A stretch of 64,000 nt of DNA from Frigoriflavimonas asaccharolytica. GTDB taxonomy: Bacteria > Bacteroidota > Bacteroidia > Flavobacteriales > Weeksellaceae. Location: assembly GCF_013294015.1 (NCBI RefSeq), contig NZ_JABSNO010000009.1:1-64000 (forward strand), in the 5' to 3' direction. Below are positions 1 through 9,670 of this stretch, in pieces. The notes below the pieces were generated by a model. It saw nothing but the letters and a program-made list of their open reading frames with translations. It did not search any database and was not told where the DNA came from. The translations under genes and the position numbers were made by a program. Numbering within the stretch: the stretch's first letter is position 1; the number at the start of each line of letters is the position of its first letter.

Positions 1-38
1 TTAGCAATTTGCTCCGGACTAAATCTGCTTCTTTTCAT
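1..38 (-). mobile_element. IS3-family transposase orfA, first codons only
   Basis: The reverse strand from 38 to the window edge reads ATG and then the codons for MKRSRFSPEQIA. This is the usual N-terminus of IS3-family OrfA proteins, a helix-turn-helix domain of the transposase_8 type. Only 12 complete codons are visible, so the element extends beyond the window and neither of its ends can be fixed. OrfA and OrfB of such elements are normally expressed as a frameshift fusion transposase. The start codon lies only 30 nt from the stop codon of the HD/GHKL gene, so the terminal inverted repeat of the element may reach into the end of that gene. Confidence 0.72.
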
Positions 39-68
39 AATATTTTTTACAATTTAAAGTTAGTATTT

Positions 69-2186
69 TTATACTTCTAAATTGTACTGTTTTTGGGGGA
101 GCCTACAATATGAGTTATCTAGTACATTTTTAATTTTTCTATCAACGGTTTCTGCTAAATTATTTTGAAAACCAATAAAATAGTTATGCCCTCCATCACA
201 ATGAAATCTTGATTGTAATCCTCCTACTGTGTAATTTGTGAAATTTAATAATTGTTGAGATCCAAAATAGAAATAGCCCAAGCCTATAAGTTTATCATTG
301 CTATAAAATTTTTTCATTTTTGGTGCAATTTCTTTTATTACTTTTAATGTTTTATTTAAATCTATATTAGGATTAAAATGGCAATAAGTAGAATTTATTA
401 GCCATTTCTCTACATCAAAAGTTTTTGAAATATCAGGGTGAATTAAAATATTGTTTAAATAAATATTACAATCAAGACCTATAGAAATTGCTGAAATATA
501 ATTACTTAATGGAATATTATAACCTATTTTTTTTATTTCATTTGATTTAACATTTATAACATTATCACTATTAAGAATATTATCTTTTAATTTAATTATA
601 ATTTCAGTTGAGATTGTACTTGATAATTCGGTTTTGTTAATTTTTACTAAAGGTCGAAGAATATTCTTTTCAGAAAAAGTTAATTCTGTAGTGTCTTTAA
701 CTCCTTTATTCCATTGTCTTGTAATTAATTTTATTTCATCTGCAATCATAAACACAGAATAGAATCCAATTCCAAACTTTCCAATTGATTCAAAGTTATT
801 ATTTAATAAACCAGGAAATTCACTTTTAATCAAATCATTAGACCAGAAACTATTTCCAAAATCTAATAATACATCAAACAAAACTCTTTCAGACATACCA
901 ACACCGTTATCTTTAATAATAAGTAAGTCGTTTTCTGCTTCTTTTTTTATTTCAATTTGAATTTTACCATCGATGAAATCTTTATCTAAAAACTCTCTTG
1001 CTTTTATTGCATCTCTTGCATTTTGTATTAACTCTCTTAAAACAATTCCGATTTTTTCATCATTGGTTACACTTCCATATAATTTTTCACCACCAAAATT
1101 TTTTATCATTTTTTCAACATTACTTATATGTATAGATACGTTTTTAGGTGTCCATCCGTTAGGTTTTATGAATTTAGAAATTTTCTCTGGATCCTCAATA
1201 TCTTTTACGCCTGTTGCAAATAATGCAGTAAAATTATTATTATTTAAAACTTTATTTGAATTTATAATTTCCTTGTTTAATACTGTTAATGTATCATACA
1301 TTAACCACCATGCATCTTGATCACTTTCATAGAAATCCGTTGTAGAATTGTATACAATTTTGTTATTTTCTATAATATGATAATCAGGATGTGAAATTCT
1401 ATTTTGAAATTTCCAGTGTTCTCCTGAAATTCCAGTAGGCTTTAATAACGTGTAATCGAAATTTGGGGCTCTATCATTTGTAATATGTGCCGCATCAGCA
1501 CATCTTACAAGTATTGCAATTTGCAGCGTATTAATTGACCACCCTTGTGGTAAAAATGCTGGTGCATTTCTTTTTTCTGCGAATTTATACTCTACATCTT
1601 CAATATTTAAGTGATGACTTGCTGCGATTTCTCCACATAATTTTCCAATAGAGTTTCTTAAATCATAATCGTCTATTAAATAGATTTGTTGCTTATCTAA
1701 CGTTTCCCAATATTTTGTTGCCAAAACTTCTGCTTGTGAAGCATGCAGTTTTCTGATTGTCAAAAAGTCAGCAATTTTATCAATTTCTTTTTTACCTTTA
1801 TTAGGATAGTCTGCTTGCATTTTTGCAATTGTATCCTGCCAAAAAACATTTGTTCTAATAAAATCAAGTCCATTTTCGTAAGCAAATAATGTCAATCCAG
1901 CATCATGCAATAATATTGATATACCTAAAATATAAACTTCTAAAGGATTTAAATGAAATTTACCATTTAGTAATAAATCAGCCATTTCCCATAGTTTATC
2001 TAAATGTGTTATATCGTGTAGAGTTAAACCTGGAAAATCTGCAGATACTTTGCTTACAAGTTTTTTAATTTTTTCTCGGCTTTCTATAAAAGACAATTTT
2101 AATTTATCTTTGTCTAAATCATTTGTTTGATCTAAATTAAAAGCGGATTGCCAAATTTTTGTGTCTTCTATTGTAGGATTAAGCAT
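69..2186 (-). CDS. HD domain plus HSP90-like (GHKL) ATPase protein, accessory
   Basis: A 705-residue protein with two recognisable halves. Residues about 35-245 look like an HD-type phosphohydrolase: H57-D58, H61, H94-D95, H191-H192 and a D231/H234 element. Residues about 365-520 form a GHKL ATP-binding fold of the HtpG kind, with the N-box E385-N389-D392, DNGVGM at 426-431 and the GKFGIGF lid at 469-475. The C-terminal 180 residues are not recognised. The HtpG middle and dimerisation domains are not evident, so this is not the housekeeping chaperone. A nucleotide- or phosphate-sensing stress or anti-phage role is an inference from the architecture, the stand-alone position and the IS beside it. 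The last residues could be IS-derived. Confidence 0.8.
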   Translation of the reverse strand: MLNPTIEDTKIWQSAFNLDQTNDLDKDKLKLSFIESREKIKKLVSKVSADFPGLTLHDITHLDKLWEMADLLLNGKFHLNPLEVYILGISILLHDAGLTLFAYENGLDFIRTNVFWQDTIAKMQADYPNKGKKEIDKIADFLTIRKLHASQAEVLATKYWETLDKQQIYLIDDYDLRNSIGKLCGEIAASHHLNIEDVEYKFAEKRNAPAFLPQGWSINTLQIAILVRCADAAHITNDRAPNFDYTLLKPTGISGEHWKFQNRISHPDYHIIENNKIVYNSTTDFYESDQDAWWLMYDTLTVLNKEIINSNKVLNNNNFTALFATGVKDIEDPEKISKFIKPNGWTPKNVSIHISNVEKMIKNFGGEKLYGSVTNDEKIGIVLRELIQNARDAIKAREFLDKDFIDGKIQIEIKKEAENDLLIIKDNGVGMSERVLFDVLLDFGNSFWSNDLIKSEFPGLLNNNFESIGKFGIGFYSVFMIADEIKLITRQWNKGVKDTTELTFSEKNILRPLVKINKTELSSTISTEIIIKLKDNILNSDNVINVKSNEIKKIGYNIPLSNYISAISIGLDCNIYLNNILIHPDISKTFDVEKWLINSTYCHFNPNIDLNKTLKVIKEIAPKMKKFYSNDKLIGLGYFYFGSQQLLNFTNYTVGGLQSRFHCDGGHNYFIGFQNNLAETVDRKIKNVLDNSYCRLPQKQYNLEV

Positions 2187-2244
2187 ATTTATTTACATTT
2201 TTTTTGGATATCAATCATTTTTATTAACAACTAAATATAAGAAA

Positions 2245-2272
2245 AAAACGCAACCCTTTCAAGTTGCGTTTT
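2245..2272 (-). terminator. Intrinsic terminator of the nuo operon
   Basis: Ten-base-pair perfect stem (AAAACGCAAC with GTTGCGTTTT) and an 8-nt loop, followed on the minus strand by a run of T. It lies 26 nt after the nuoN stop codon and before the HD/GHKL start, so it separates the two transcription units. Confidence 0.85.
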
Positions 2273-2298
2273 GTAATTTATTTAATGTTGTGAAGTTT

Positions 2299-3678
2299 TT
2301 ATTTAGAAAACTGCATGCTAAATGCATCTGGATAAACGCCCAAACCTATTATTAAGATCAAAATAAATACAGCAACGATTTTGTAGGTAATCGATGCTTT
2401 TTCAGAAGTTTTGAAGGTGCTTTCTTTAAAGAAAAACATTGCAATGATCAATCTTAAATAATATGCAATAGATATTGCTGAACCTAAAACTGCTACTAAT
2501 ACCAAAAATGCAGCACCATTCATAGCCTGAGAAAATAATGCAAACTTTGCCATAAAACCTGCCGTTAATGGAATTCCTGCCATAGATAGCATAGATATTG
2601 CTGCGGTAACTGCAAGCAAAGGTTCTGCTTTTGCCAAACCTTTAAATGCTCCATAACTGGTTTCTTTTTTCAACTTTTCTACCCAAATTAAACTGATGAA
2701 TACACCAACTGTTGCGATAGAATAAGCAAATAAATAGAATGCTAAATTGTAGGTAGAAAGATTATTCAAACCAAAAAACGCTAGAGAAATATATCCTGCA
2801 TGGGAAACGGAAGAGTAGGCAAGCATTCGTTTTGCGTTGCTTTGAGCCAGTCCCATTGTATTTGCGAGGAATAAGGTAATGATAACCAATACACCTAAAA
2901 TATTAATCCATTCTGCGGAAACTCCTATAAATACTAGGGTCATTATTTTGTAGAAAGCGTAAAATCCAGAGATTTTTACTACCGTCATCATGAAAACTGA
3001 AATCAATGAAGGCGAACCTTGGTAAACATCTGGACTCCACATATGAAATGGTGCCAATGCAACTTTAAAGGCCATTGCAGCAATCATTAATACCATTCCT
3101 AAAATAAACATACCGTCTTTGGCATTATCTATACCAAATTTTTGTATCGTTGAAATATCAAAACTACTGCTGCTTCCGTAGATTAATGCGATACCAAAAA
3201 GTAAAAATCCTGTTGCAAATGCTCCCATCAAAAAATATTTGATAGATGCCTCGTTAGATCTTAAATCTGTTTTGTTTGCACCTGCCAAAACATATAGTGG
3301 AATGGATAAAATTTCAATTCCAAGAAATAAGGTTACTAAATTTTGATAACTAAATAAAACTATTCCGCCACAAAGAGAGAACATCATTAACGCATACAAT
3401 TCTGATTGATGACTTCTGTGATTGTTGAAGGCAAAACCTCCCAAGAAGAAAATCAAAATTGTGATGAAAATAGTAATTTTTGTAAACATTTTAGCAGTGT
3501 CGTCAAACATAAACATCGCATCATATTTTGTAAAAAATGCTAGTTCTGGTTGGTAACTTACAAAAAGAGCAGCCAACAAACCTGCAATACCAATATATCT
3601 TGAAAATTTTCCTTTTTCAAAAACTCCAGCAAACAGTGCGATAACTGCAGTAAGGAAGATAATTATTAAAACACCCAT
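2299..3678 (-). CDS. nuoN: NADH-quinone oxidoreductase subunit N
   Basis: Antiporter-like membrane subunit of complex I (459 residues), hydrophobic throughout with about 13-14 predicted helices. The proton-translocating antiporter domain is visible in the middle, with the segment FKVALAPFHMWSPDVYQGSP and a conserved lysine on either side of it. It is the most distal gene of the operon and is followed by a strong terminator. Length is normal for bacterial NuoN. The start is the ATG 103 nt after nuoM; this is the largest gap within the H-N half of the operon and contains a 10-bp hairpin. Confidence 0.95.
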   Translation of the reverse strand: MGVLIIIFLTAVIALFAGVFEKGKFSRYIGIAGLLAALFVSYQPELAFFTKYDAMFMFDDTAKMFTKITIFITILIFFLGGFAFNNHRSHQSELYALMMFSLCGGIVLFSYQNLVTLFLGIEILSIPLYVLAGANKTDLRSNEASIKYFLMGAFATGFLLFGIALIYGSSSSFDISTIQKFGIDNAKDGMFILGMVLMIAAMAFKVALAPFHMWSPDVYQGSPSLISVFMMTVVKISGFYAFYKIMTLVFIGVSAEWINILGVLVIITLFLANTMGLAQSNAKRMLAYSSVSHAGYISLAFFGLNNLSTYNLAFYLFAYSIATVGVFISLIWVEKLKKETSYGAFKGLAKAEPLLAVTAAISMLSMAGIPLTAGFMAKFALFSQAMNGAAFLVLVAVLGSAISIAYYLRLIIAMFFFKESTFKTSEKASITYKIVAVFILILIIGLGVYPDAFSMQFSK

Positions 3679-3746
3679 ATTCTTATTTGAGATTTATTTG
3701 CAAATTAATAGTGATAAGATTGCAAATGTTTCACTTTATTTTTTAG

Positions 3747-3770
3747 AGAAAATTTAGCTATAAATTTTCT
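3747..3770 (-). other. Hairpin in the nuoM-nuoN junction
   Basis: Perfect 10-bp inverted repeat (AGAAAATTTA / TAAATTTTCT) with a 4-nt loop, 12 nt after the nuoM stop. No T-run follows on the minus strand, so it is a poor terminator. An mRNA-processing or 3'-end-protecting element is possible. Confidence 0.4.
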
Positions 3771-3781
3771 ATTTAATTTAT

Positions 3782-5275
3782 TTATTTCAACATCGATTGA
3801 TAGATAAACGTCAATGGACTGTGTACCATATCTAAAATCGGTTGTGGGAAAATACCCAGCATTAATACAAAAACAGCCAAACTCGCCAATACAGAAAATT
3901 CTACATTAGACAAATCCCCAATGTTTGCAAGCAATTCTTTGTCTCCCGTATTGAACATTGTTTTTCCATACATTCTTAGTAGATAAGCTGCACAAAGTAT
4001 AATCGTAATTCCAGAAAAAACTGCTGCCCAAACATTAAAATCAAAAATTGCTTTTAGCAAAATAAATTCACCAATGAAACCATTCGTTAATGGAACAGCC
4101 ATAGAACCGAATAGTAATATCATAAACAATATTGCAAATTTTGGTGCTACACTTGCTAAACCACCCATTTGACGAATGTCCCGGCTTTTAAATTTTTTGT
4201 ACAATATATCTGCACAATAAAATAAACCAACAACATTGATCCCGTGTGCAAAAGTCTGTACCAAAGCTCCTTCTGCTCCTTCTATGGTAAATGTACCTTT
4301 CATTACCAACATTGCAGAAGCGAAAATACCTGCTACCATTAAACCAACGTGGGAAAATGAAGAATAGGTTAATATTCTTTTAATATCTGTTTGTATAAGA
4401 GCTATTAATGCTCCGTGTAAAATTCCAATTACGCATAATGCAATAACGATGTAACCAGAAATTCCAGCAATTGCATCTGGTGCAATTGGCAATAGCCATC
4501 TTAGAATTCCATAAATAGCCATTTTCAGCATGATACCAGATAAAAGCATCGTTCCTTGTGTTGGCGAATACGTATAAGTATCTGGTTGCCAAGTATGAAA
4601 TGGAAAAACGGGTAATTTAACTGCGAAAGCAAAAAATATTGCCCAGAAAACTATCGTTTGTTGTGTTATATCTAAATCTGCATTGTATAAATCTATTAAA
4701 GCAAATGAAGCAGAGTGATTGTAAACGTAAATTAATCCAATCAACATAAACAGAGAACCTACAAAAGTATAGACGAAAAATTTTGTGGTAAATTCTAGTC
4801 TCTTATTTTCTTGGCCCCAAATTCCCGCAATCAACCAGATTGGGATTAACGTAATCTCCCAGAATCCGTAGAATAATAAACCATCTAAAGAAGTGAAAAC
4901 GCCAATTAATCCAAATTGCATTAATATAATTAAGCCATAAAATGATTTAGAATAATTTATCTTTTCATTGAAAGAGGAAAGTATGATTAAAGGCATCAAA
5001 ATATTCGTCAATAGCAACAAAAGCATACCCATACCATCTATACCAAAATGGATGGAGCTTTTAAAAAATTGCGACCAAGGTTGATTGATTTCGTATTGCA
5101 AAACACTATCTACAGTTGGTTGAAAATCAAAATCTACCAACATATAAAATGTGAGCAACATTTGCAGCAAAGCAATGCCAAAAGCAGCCTGCTTACTATT
5201 ATTGCCTTTCCATGCAAAGATGATTCCTGAACCTACAAGAGGCAATAGCAACAATGCTAGTAAATAATAAGACAT
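3782..5275 (-). CDS. nuoM: NADH-quinone oxidoreductase subunit M
   Basis: A 497-residue antiporter-like proton-pumping subunit of the complex I membrane arm. It shows the family signature around GFWEITLIPIWLIAGIWG, with the glutamate of the TM5 E/K network, and VKLPVFPFHTWQPDTYTYSP in the broken-helix region. About 14 hydrophobic segments are visible. It starts 3 nt after the nuoL stop, so the two are probably translationally coupled. Length and motifs are normal. Confidence 0.96.
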   Translation of the reverse strand: MSYYLLALLLLPLVGSGIIFAWKGNNSKQAAFGIALLQMLLTFYMLVDFDFQPTVDSVLQYEINQPWSQFFKSSIHFGIDGMGMLLLLLTNILMPLIILSSFNEKINYSKSFYGLIILMQFGLIGVFTSLDGLLFYGFWEITLIPIWLIAGIWGQENKRLEFTTKFFVYTFVGSLFMLIGLIYVYNHSASFALIDLYNADLDITQQTIVFWAIFFAFAVKLPVFPFHTWQPDTYTYSPTQGTMLLSGIMLKMAIYGILRWLLPIAPDAIAGISGYIVIALCVIGILHGALIALIQTDIKRILTYSSFSHVGLMVAGIFASAMLVMKGTFTIEGAEGALVQTFAHGINVVGLFYCADILYKKFKSRDIRQMGGLASVAPKFAILFMILLFGSMAVPLTNGFIGEFILLKAIFDFNVWAAVFSGITIILCAAYLLRMYGKTMFNTGDKELLANIGDLSNVEFSVLASLAVFVLMLGIFPQPILDMVHSPLTFIYQSMLK

Positions 5276-5278
5276 TTA

Positions 5279-7174
5279 TTATTGTAATATAAAGTTAACA
5301 ATTAAAATAATTCCGATAGCCAAAGACATTATCAAAACATAATTTTCTACATTTCCGTTTTGTATTTTTTTCATAGATTTTCCGCTATCTTCTGCGCCTT
5401 CTCCAATAAAATCTACTGCTTTGTCCAATACATTATCGTCAAACATTTTTCCACCATGGCCAAATCCTTCGGTTGTTTTTACGATTAAAGCGTGATACAA
5501 CTCATCGATATATAATTTTTTTGCAGAAAGTTTTTCCCAGCCAATCAATTTTTTTTCGGATGTAGCCAATTTACCTTTTGAAACATATAGATTTCTTACA
5601 TAAAACCAAATGCCGAAAAACATCAATATTGTAATTCCTAAAAGTATCATTTCTGTATTGAAAGGCACTTCTGGTAATGTTGTATCAAAAACGTAAAGTG
5701 GTTCTAGCCAATGATGAAGATTTGATAATTCTCCATGAGCTACGAAATGAGGAAGATTTATAAAACCACCAACTACCGCAAGTATTGCAAGTATCATCAA
5801 TGGCAAAGTCATGCTTAACGGACTTTCATGTAAATGTTTCTTCTGATCTTCTGTTCCTCGGAAACTTCCATGAAACGTTAGATAATATAAACGGAACATG
5901 TAAGTTGCCGTCATTGCTGCAATGATAAATAATATCACCCAAAATATTGGATTTTTTGCCCAAGCGGAAATAAGAATTTCATCTTTAGAAATCATCCCAG
6001 AAAATAAGGGCATTCCAGAAATTGCAAATGTTCCTATTAAAAATGTGATGTGTGTTATTTTAATTTTAGATTTCAACCCACCCATTTTCATCATATTCTG
6101 TTCGCCACTCATTGAGTGTATTACGGAACCTGAACCTAAAAATAATAAGGCTTTGAAAAATGCATGCGTCATCAAATGAAACATTGCTGCGGTATAAGCT
6201 CCTAAACCTACAGCCACAAACATAAATCCTAATTGTGAGATTGTAGAATAGGCAAGAACCTTCTTAATATCGTTTTGCCTTAATGCGTAAAATGCAGCTA
6301 ATGCAGCAGTTAATAAACCGATGTACATAATGCCATTCATTACTGTTGGCGCATTTGAGAATAAGAAATTTGATCTTACGATTAAATAAATTCCAGCGGT
6401 AACCATTGTTGCAGCATGGATTAATGCTGAAACTGGAGTAGGACCAGCCATTGCATCTGGAAGCCAAGTATACAATGGAACTTGTGCAGATTTCCCTGCG
6501 GCACCAATGAATAATGATGAAGTGATGAAAATGATAATGGTGCTATCTAGCTCAAAAACAGAAGAATTTTGTTTAACCGTTACATATTCCAAAGAATTGG
6601 TATAATATGCAATCATGAAAATACCAACCAACAATCCTAGATCGCCAATTCTATTCATAATGAAAGCTTTTCTTGCAGCTTTTCCGTATTCTTTGTTGCT
6701 GTACCAAAACCCAATAAGTAAATAAGAACAAACTCCAACTCCTTCCCAACCAATGAAAAGTATTAAATAATTACTTCCCATTACTAAAAGCAACATGGAA
6801 AATATAAATAGATTTAAATACGTAAAAAATTTGTAGAAACCTTTGTCGTGGCTCATGTAGCCAATAGAATAGAGGTGAATAAGCGATCCAATTCCGGTTA
6901 TGATCATCATCATCATCAATGATAACTGATCAATCTGAAAACTGAAGTTTATTTGCATTCCATCAATCGTAAACCATTCAAAAGCTTTTGCGATTACGGG
7001 TCCAGAATTACTATCAAAATTTACGAATAAATATGCTGTGATACAAAATGATGCAAATACCATCAAGGTAGCCAAACTTCCAACAAATATTTTCGGCAAA
7101 TTCTTACCAAATAATCCATTGAAAAGGAAACCTACGAGTGGTAGAAGTATAATTGTATATATTAGATTCTCCAT
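5279..7174 (-). CDS. nuoL: NADH-quinone oxidoreductase subunit L
   Basis: The largest antiporter-like subunit (631 residues). It carries the N-terminal NADH-Ubiquinone_oxred_N segment, then the pump core with GWEGVGVCSYLLIGFW and SAQVPLYTWLPDAMAGPTPV, which holds the conserved lysine and histidine neighbourhood. A C-terminal extension ends in a hydrophobic helix, as expected for the long lateral helix HL with its anchor. The start is 3 nt downstream of nuoK. The length is typical of flavobacterial NuoL. Confidence 0.96.
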   Translation of the reverse strand: MENLIYTIILLPLVGFLFNGLFGKNLPKIFVGSLATLMVFASFCITAYLFVNFDSNSGPVIAKAFEWFTIDGMQINFSFQIDQLSLMMMMIITGIGSLIHLYSIGYMSHDKGFYKFFTYLNLFIFSMLLLVMGSNYLILFIGWEGVGVCSYLLIGFWYSNKEYGKAARKAFIMNRIGDLGLLVGIFMIAYYTNSLEYVTVKQNSSVFELDSTIIIFITSSLFIGAAGKSAQVPLYTWLPDAMAGPTPVSALIHAATMVTAGIYLIVRSNFLFSNAPTVMNGIMYIGLLTAALAAFYALRQNDIKKVLAYSTISQLGFMFVAVGLGAYTAAMFHLMTHAFFKALLFLGSGSVIHSMSGEQNMMKMGGLKSKIKITHITFLIGTFAISGMPLFSGMISKDEILISAWAKNPIFWVILFIIAAMTATYMFRLYYLTFHGSFRGTEDQKKHLHESPLSMTLPLMILAILAVVGGFINLPHFVAHGELSNLHHWLEPLYVFDTTLPEVPFNTEMILLGITILMFFGIWFYVRNLYVSKGKLATSEKKLIGWEKLSAKKLYIDELYHALIVKTTEGFGHGGKMFDDNVLDKAVDFIGEGAEDSGKSMKKIQNGNVENYVLIMSLAIGIILIVNFILQ

Positions 7175-7177
7175 TAT

Positions 7178-7504
7178 TTATCCTCTTAATTTATTAAATA
7201 TACTCACATCTACGGATTTTGTATTTCTGTACATCATTGCAATTATAGCCAATCCAACAGCAACTTCTGCAGCGGCAACCACCATGATGAAAAAAACTAA
7301 AATTTGTCCGTTACCATCTCCTTTATAGCTAGAAAATGCAGCTAATAAAAGGTTGACAGAATTCAACATCAATTCTACACATCCTAAAATGATAATAGCA
7401 TTTTTTCTCAACAAAACACCCATTACTCCTAAACAGAATAGAAATGCTGATAATATGACAAAATAATTAAGCGGTACGCTTTGTATAAATGTATTTACTT
7501 CCAT
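7178..7504 (-). CDS. nuoK: NADH-quinone oxidoreductase subunit K
   Basis: Small membrane subunit (108 residues) with three transmembrane helices. The conserved glutamates used for proton transfer are visible in GCVELMLNSVNLLLAAF and in VAAAEVAVGLAI. The motif and length match NuoK/ND4L. It lies 3 nt from both neighbours (nuoJ upstream, nuoL downstream), the tight spacing expected of co-translated membrane subunits. Confidence 0.97.
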   Translation of the reverse strand: MEVNTFIQSVPLNYFVILSAFLFCLGVMGVLLRKNAIIILGCVELMLNSVNLLLAAFSSYKGDGNGQILVFFIMVVAAAEVAVGLAIIAMMYRNTKSVDVSIFNKLRG

Positions 7505-7507
7505 GAT

Positions 7508-8005
7508 TTACAAATCTTTTTTACCAATAAGTACTGCTCCTACGATTCCTGCTAATATTAATATAGATGCCAATTCGAAAGGCAAAACATATTCATTAAA
7601 TAAAAGGTAGCCTAAATTTTTTGTTAAACCTACATTTGGATTCGCATCGGCAACGGTGATTAAATTTTCATTAAAACCTCTGAATGCACCCAAGATCCCA
7701 ACAAGTAAAATTCCTGCAACGAAAATTCCTGCGAATTTTAAATAATTTTTTTTAATGCTTTCATCTCCTTTATTCAAATTCAGCATCATTAAGATGTATA
7801 AGAACAAAACCATGATTGCTCCTGCATAAACGATGATTTGTACAACTCCTAAAAATTGCGCATTCAACAAAATGTATAAGCCAGCGATAGAGAACATGGT
7901 AACTATCAATGATAATATCGAATATAAAGGATTTTTTGCAAAAACAAAATAAATTGCGCTGGAAACAGCTAAAAATGCAACAAAGAAAAATATAATTAAC
8001 TCCAT
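7508..8005 (-). CDS. nuoJ: NADH-quinone oxidoreductase subunit J
   Basis: A 165-residue subunit with five hydrophobic helices, matching NuoJ/ND6. The pi-bulge helix region appears as VVQIIVYAGAIMVLFLYILM, the most conserved part of the family. The start codon directly abuts the nuoI stop. The length is normal. Confidence 0.96.
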   Translation of the reverse strand: MELIIFFFVAFLAVSSAIYFVFAKNPLYSILSLIVTMFSIAGLYILLNAQFLGVVQIIVYAGAIMVLFLYILMMLNLNKGDESIKKNYLKFAGIFVAGILLVGILGAFRGFNENLITVADANPNVGLTKNLGYLLFNEYVLPFELASILILAGIVGAVLIGKKDL

Positions 8006-8554
8006 TTATTTCACAGATTTTTTTTGTCTTTCAGATTGTCTTACAGAAATATCAATCCTTTCATTTATTTTTTCTACCAATCTATCTTTTCCATAAATGA
8101 AAGATCCTCTGTTGGTTTCTACATCTACCAAACGATCCGTCATATATATTGCAGATTTTGGACAAGCTTCTTCACACATTCCACAGAAGATGCAACGCAA
8201 CATATTTATTTCGTAAACTTCTGCGTATTTTTCTTCTCGGTAGAGATGTTTTTGCTCTTTTGTTCTTTCCCCAGAAATCATGGTGATGGCTTCTGCTGGA
8301 CAAGCTACAGCGCACAATCCACAAGATGTACATCTTTCTCTGCCTTCTTCATCACGTTTTAATACGTGAAGACCTCTCCAAACTTGCGCTCGAGGTTTTT
8401 CTACTTCTGGATAAGAATAAACCTTACCTTTTGCACCCTTAATTGCGTGCTTCAAAGTAATTGCCATTCCTTTGAAAATCTCTGGAAGGTAGATTTTTTC
8501 CGAAAAAGTCATCTCTTTATTTGAGACTATTTTAGATCGATCTGTTAATTTCAT
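8006..8554 (-). CDS. nuoI: NADH-quinone oxidoreductase subunit I
   Basis: Peripheral-arm subunit (182 residues) that carries clusters N6a and N6b. Two ferredoxin-type 4Fe-4S motifs are present, CTSCGLCAVACP and CIFCGMCEEACP, followed by a charged C-terminus. An N-terminal amphipathic stretch precedes the first cluster. There are 54 nt between the nuoH stop and this start, and none between this stop and nuoJ. Confidence 0.97.
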   Translation of the reverse strand: MKLTDRSKIVSNKEMTFSEKIYLPEIFKGMAITLKHAIKGAKGKVYSYPEVEKPRAQVWRGLHVLKRDEEGRERCTSCGLCAVACPAEAITMISGERTKEQKHLYREEKYAEVYEINMLRCIFCGMCEEACPKSAIYMTDRLVDVETNRGSFIYGKDRLVEKINERIDISVRQSERQKKSVK

Positions 8555-8608
8555 TTCTTTATATAATTAGATGCTGCAATTCTAAAATGCTTTATCTTTT
8601 AATTAAAT

Positions 8609-9670
8609 TTAATTTGCAAATGCCAAAATAACGGCACCTGTTATCAATACATTTATTAATGCTAATGGGATTAATTTTTTCCATCCCAAATGCATCAATT
8701 GGTCATATCTAAATCTTGGTATTGTCCATCTTATCCACATGAATATCAAAATTCCGATGATTGTTTTTATCATGAAAGAGGCAACACTCAAAATACCTAC
8801 AGTATTTTCTGACCAATGTTCCGATGCCCATTCCATACCTGGGAAACTGTAGCCACCTAAAAATAAAGTTACAATCAATGCATTAGAGATAAACATATTC
8901 ACATATTCGCCAAAAAGATACAATCCTAATTTCATGGAAGAATATTCTGTGGAATATCCTGTTACCAATTCAGATTCACATTCTGGCAAATCAAAAGGAT
9001 GTCTATTGGTTTCTGCCAAAGCTGCTACATAAAATATGATGAATGCGAGTGGTTGATAGAAAATATTCCAGTTCATACCATCAACGTGGAAGAGACCCCA
9101 TAATTTTCCAGTACTCTGAGATTCTGTAATCACTTTTAAATCTAAACTTCCTGCCATCATAATGATTGCAATTAGAGATAAACCCATCGCCAATTCGTAA
9201 GAAATCATCTGTGAAGAAGCACGAATCGCACCGATTAAAGAATATTTATTATTAGAAGCCCAACCTCCAATCATCATTCCATAAACTCCGATGGATACCA
9301 TACCTACTAAAAATAAAACTCCTACATCTATATTTGCAACTTGCAAATCAAAAGAAGTTCCACCAATATTAACGGTTTTTCCCCAAGGAATAACAGCGCC
9401 TGTTAATAATGAAACAAACATGGTAATAGATGGTCCCAAAATAAATAGAAAACGATCTGCACCTGTTGGTGTAAAATCTTCTTTAAAGAAAAATTTTCCT
9501 CCATCCGCCAATGGCTGGAAAAGTCCGAAAGGTCCGGCTCTGTTTGGTCCAATTCTATCTTGTAAAATTGCGGCAACTTTTCTTTCTCCCCAAGTAGAAT
9601 ATGCTGCTATCGTTAATGATAGTAGGAAAAGTGCGAGTACCAGTATTATTTTAAAAACTATTAAACTCAT
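8609..9670 (-). CDS. nuoH: NADH-quinone oxidoreductase subunit H
   Basis: A 353-residue membrane subunit that joins the peripheral and membrane arms and forms part of the quinone chamber. It has eight or so hydrophobic helices. The quinone-site loops are recognisable in AYSTWGERKVAAILQDRIGP near residue 25 and AETNRHPFDLPECESELVTG near residue 220, rich in conserved acidic residues. The start overlaps the nuoG stop by 4 nt. Confidence 0.97.
   Translation of the reverse strand: MSLIVFKIILVLALFLLSLTIAAYSTWGERKVAAILQDRIGPNRAGPFGLFQPLADGGKFFFKEDFTPTGADRFLFILGPSITMFVSLLTGAVIPWGKTVNIGGTSFDLQVANIDVGVLFLVGMVSIGVYGMMIGGWASNNKYSLIGAIRASSQMISYELAMGLSLIAIIMMAGSLDLKVITESQSTGKLWGLFHVDGMNWNIFYQPLAFIIFYVAALAETNRHPFDLPECESELVTGYSTEYSSMKLGLYLFGEYVNMFISNALIVTLFLGGYSFPGMEWASEHWSENTVGILSVASFMIKTIIGILIFMWIRWTIPRFRYDQLMHLGWKKLIPLALINVLITGAVILAFAN

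Noticed and set aside
973-1320. 115-codon open frame opposite the HD/GHKL gene
   Set aside because: Antisense to a frame with clear GHKL motifs, with no motifs of its own.
3747-3770. Terminator between nuoM and nuoN
   Set aside because: Good stem but no T-run on the minus strand, and nuoN continues the operon.
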